This document shows positions 6,620-7,428 of a DNA stretch of 7,428 nt, one piece after another. The position numbers were made by a program, and so were the translations under genes. The stretch covers positions 1 to 7,428 of the forward strand of contig JAKAYZ010000089.1 of NCBI GenBank assembly GCA_021816165.1. The letters run 5' to 3'. The first letter of the stretch is position 1. Every line of letters begins with the position of its first letter. The notes beneath the pieces were generated by a model, which was not told the DNA's origin, did no database searches, and saw only the letters and a program-made list of their open reading frames with translations. This DNA comes from Planctomycetota bacterium. Its GTDB lineage: Bacteria; Planctomycetota; Phycisphaerae; WQYP01.

Positions 6620-7402
6620 TCAGGTTCCGCTGCCGACGTTTCCCTGCCCCTGCAGGCCCATAATTTTTACAATAGCGGCGCTTCGTGATGTAACGCCCAG
6701 AATTTCAAGGATATTTTCCACGTGCTTTTCCACCGTGCGGCGGCTTAAATGCAGTTCCGCGGCAATCTCCACCGTCGCCCGTCCCCGTAAAATATGCCCC
6801 ATCACCTGTGCCTGGCGCGGCGAAAGCCCCAGCGCCGCAAGATGGCCCGCATCCGCCGGATCCCGGACAGGCGCCGCCTGCAGCATATACCGCTCGCCAC
6901 CCAATAACGCCCGCAATTGCAAGGTCAGCCGACCGCTCATCGTCTGCAGCGTGTCTTGCATCTGCCCGCCCTCCGCCGCTACCGCGGCAATTGCGTTTTG
7001 AACCCACGTTCTTATCGCCGGCGGCAATACGCATTCAACGCCGGATTGCGATCGCAATTTAAGAATCTCCATCGCGCGGTCATTGATATAACTGATCGCG
7101 GCATCCGGCCGCACCACCACCAAGCCCAAATCCAGTGAATTCACCATATTCTGGAATTCCAGCAGATTGCTGACCAGGTCCTGGTTTGTCCGCACATGTT
7201 GCCACATTCGGCTGACATGCGGCTCCATGGCATTGAGCACATCCCGGCCGTACGCCGCCGCACGCCGGTCACCGAGCCGCCGCAGAATATACGCCCTGGC
7301 CTGATCCCACTCCACAGGTGTGTGCACATTGGCCTCCGGATGGTCCCTCCCGGCGTCAATCTCGCCGCGCAGGCGCTCGCCGGCCGCCGGTTCCGCCTTC
7401 AT
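6620..7402 (-). CDS. PAS-like plus LuxR-type HTH transcriptional regulator, possibly N-terminally incomplete
   Basis: Counted from the ATG at 7402, the protein has 260 residues. Residues about 30-88 are helical (APH-like MEPHVSRMW at 59-67). A PAS-like segment follows (LDLGLVVVRPDAAISYINDRA, 90-110, split here as strands around RPDAA). The C-terminus (about 188-248) is a LuxR/GerE four-helix DNA-binding domain with LSPRQAQVM, VEIAAELHLSRRTVEKHV and ILGVTSRSAAI. The usual Glu of the LTxRE motif is Gln197. There is no receiver domain, so this is not a classical response regulator; an effector or redox input through the PAS-like part is inferred. Target genes are unknown. GGAAG nine bases upstream of the ATG supports this start. 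However, the frame stays open to the window edge and related proteins often carry a further N-terminal domain, so the true start may lie outside. It converges on purL with a 25-base gap. Confidence 0.85.
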   Translation of the reverse strand: MKAEPAAGERLRGEIDAGRDHPEANVHTPVEWDQARAYILRRLGDRRAAAYGRDVLNAMEPHVSRMWQHVRTNQDLVSNLLEFQNMVNSLDLGLVVVRPDAAISYINDRAMEILKLRSQSGVECVLPPAIRTWVQNAIAAVAAEGGQMQDTLQTMSGRLTLQLRALLGGERYMLQAAPVRDPADAGHLAALGLSPRQAQVMGHILRGRATVEIAAELHLSRRTVEKHVENILEILGVTSRSAAIVKIMGLQGQGNVGSGT

Positions 7403-7428
7403 GGATCGCCGCTTCCAGGAGATCGGAA

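Overview
The window is a GC-rich stretch of what looks like ordinary bacterial chromosome. It holds five genes on the plus strand followed by one convergent gene on the minus strand. No phage, transposon, tRNA, rRNA or CRISPR signal was seen. The organism cannot be named from the sequence. The high GC, the PAS-plus-LuxR regulator and a mid-length PurL with fused PurS-like domains but no glutaminase would fit a Planctomycetota (for example Phycisphaerae-like) or other PVC-group bacterium. That assignment is inference from memory of family architectures and is held with low to moderate confidence.

Layout: (1) 170-439, a small thioredoxin-fold protein of the glutaredoxin-like DUF836 type whose first CxxC cysteine is a serine. 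(2) 525-956, a hot-dog acyl-CoA thioesterase of the YbgC/4-hydroxybenzoyl-CoA type. (3) 1030-2430, an FAD-dependent oxidoreductase of the YhiN/HI0933/BaiN family with an extra Pro/Ala-rich N-terminus. (4) 2462-3442, TyrA, a stand-alone prephenate/arogenate dehydrogenase. (5) 3628-6594, PurL, the synthetase subunit of FGAM synthase, carrying two tandem PurS-like domains in front. (6) 6620-7402 on the minus strand, a PAS-like plus LuxR-type HTH regulator that may continue past the right window edge.

The first four genes are closely spaced (31 to 85 bases, measured from the chosen starts) and could be one transcription unit. purL is set apart by a 185-base gap rich in inverted repeats, some of them mutually exclusive, so it may have its own leader control. 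The genes serve separate housekeeping jobs: redox, acyl-CoA hydrolysis, a flavin oxidoreductase, tyrosine synthesis and purine synthesis. No shared pathway ties them together, and I see no convincing evidence of a new multi-gene system.

The points most worth a second look are the PurL architecture, the purL leader, the SxxC glutaredoxin-like protein, the tiny overlapping ORF linking the flavoprotein gene to tyrA, and the likely cofactor preference of TyrA.
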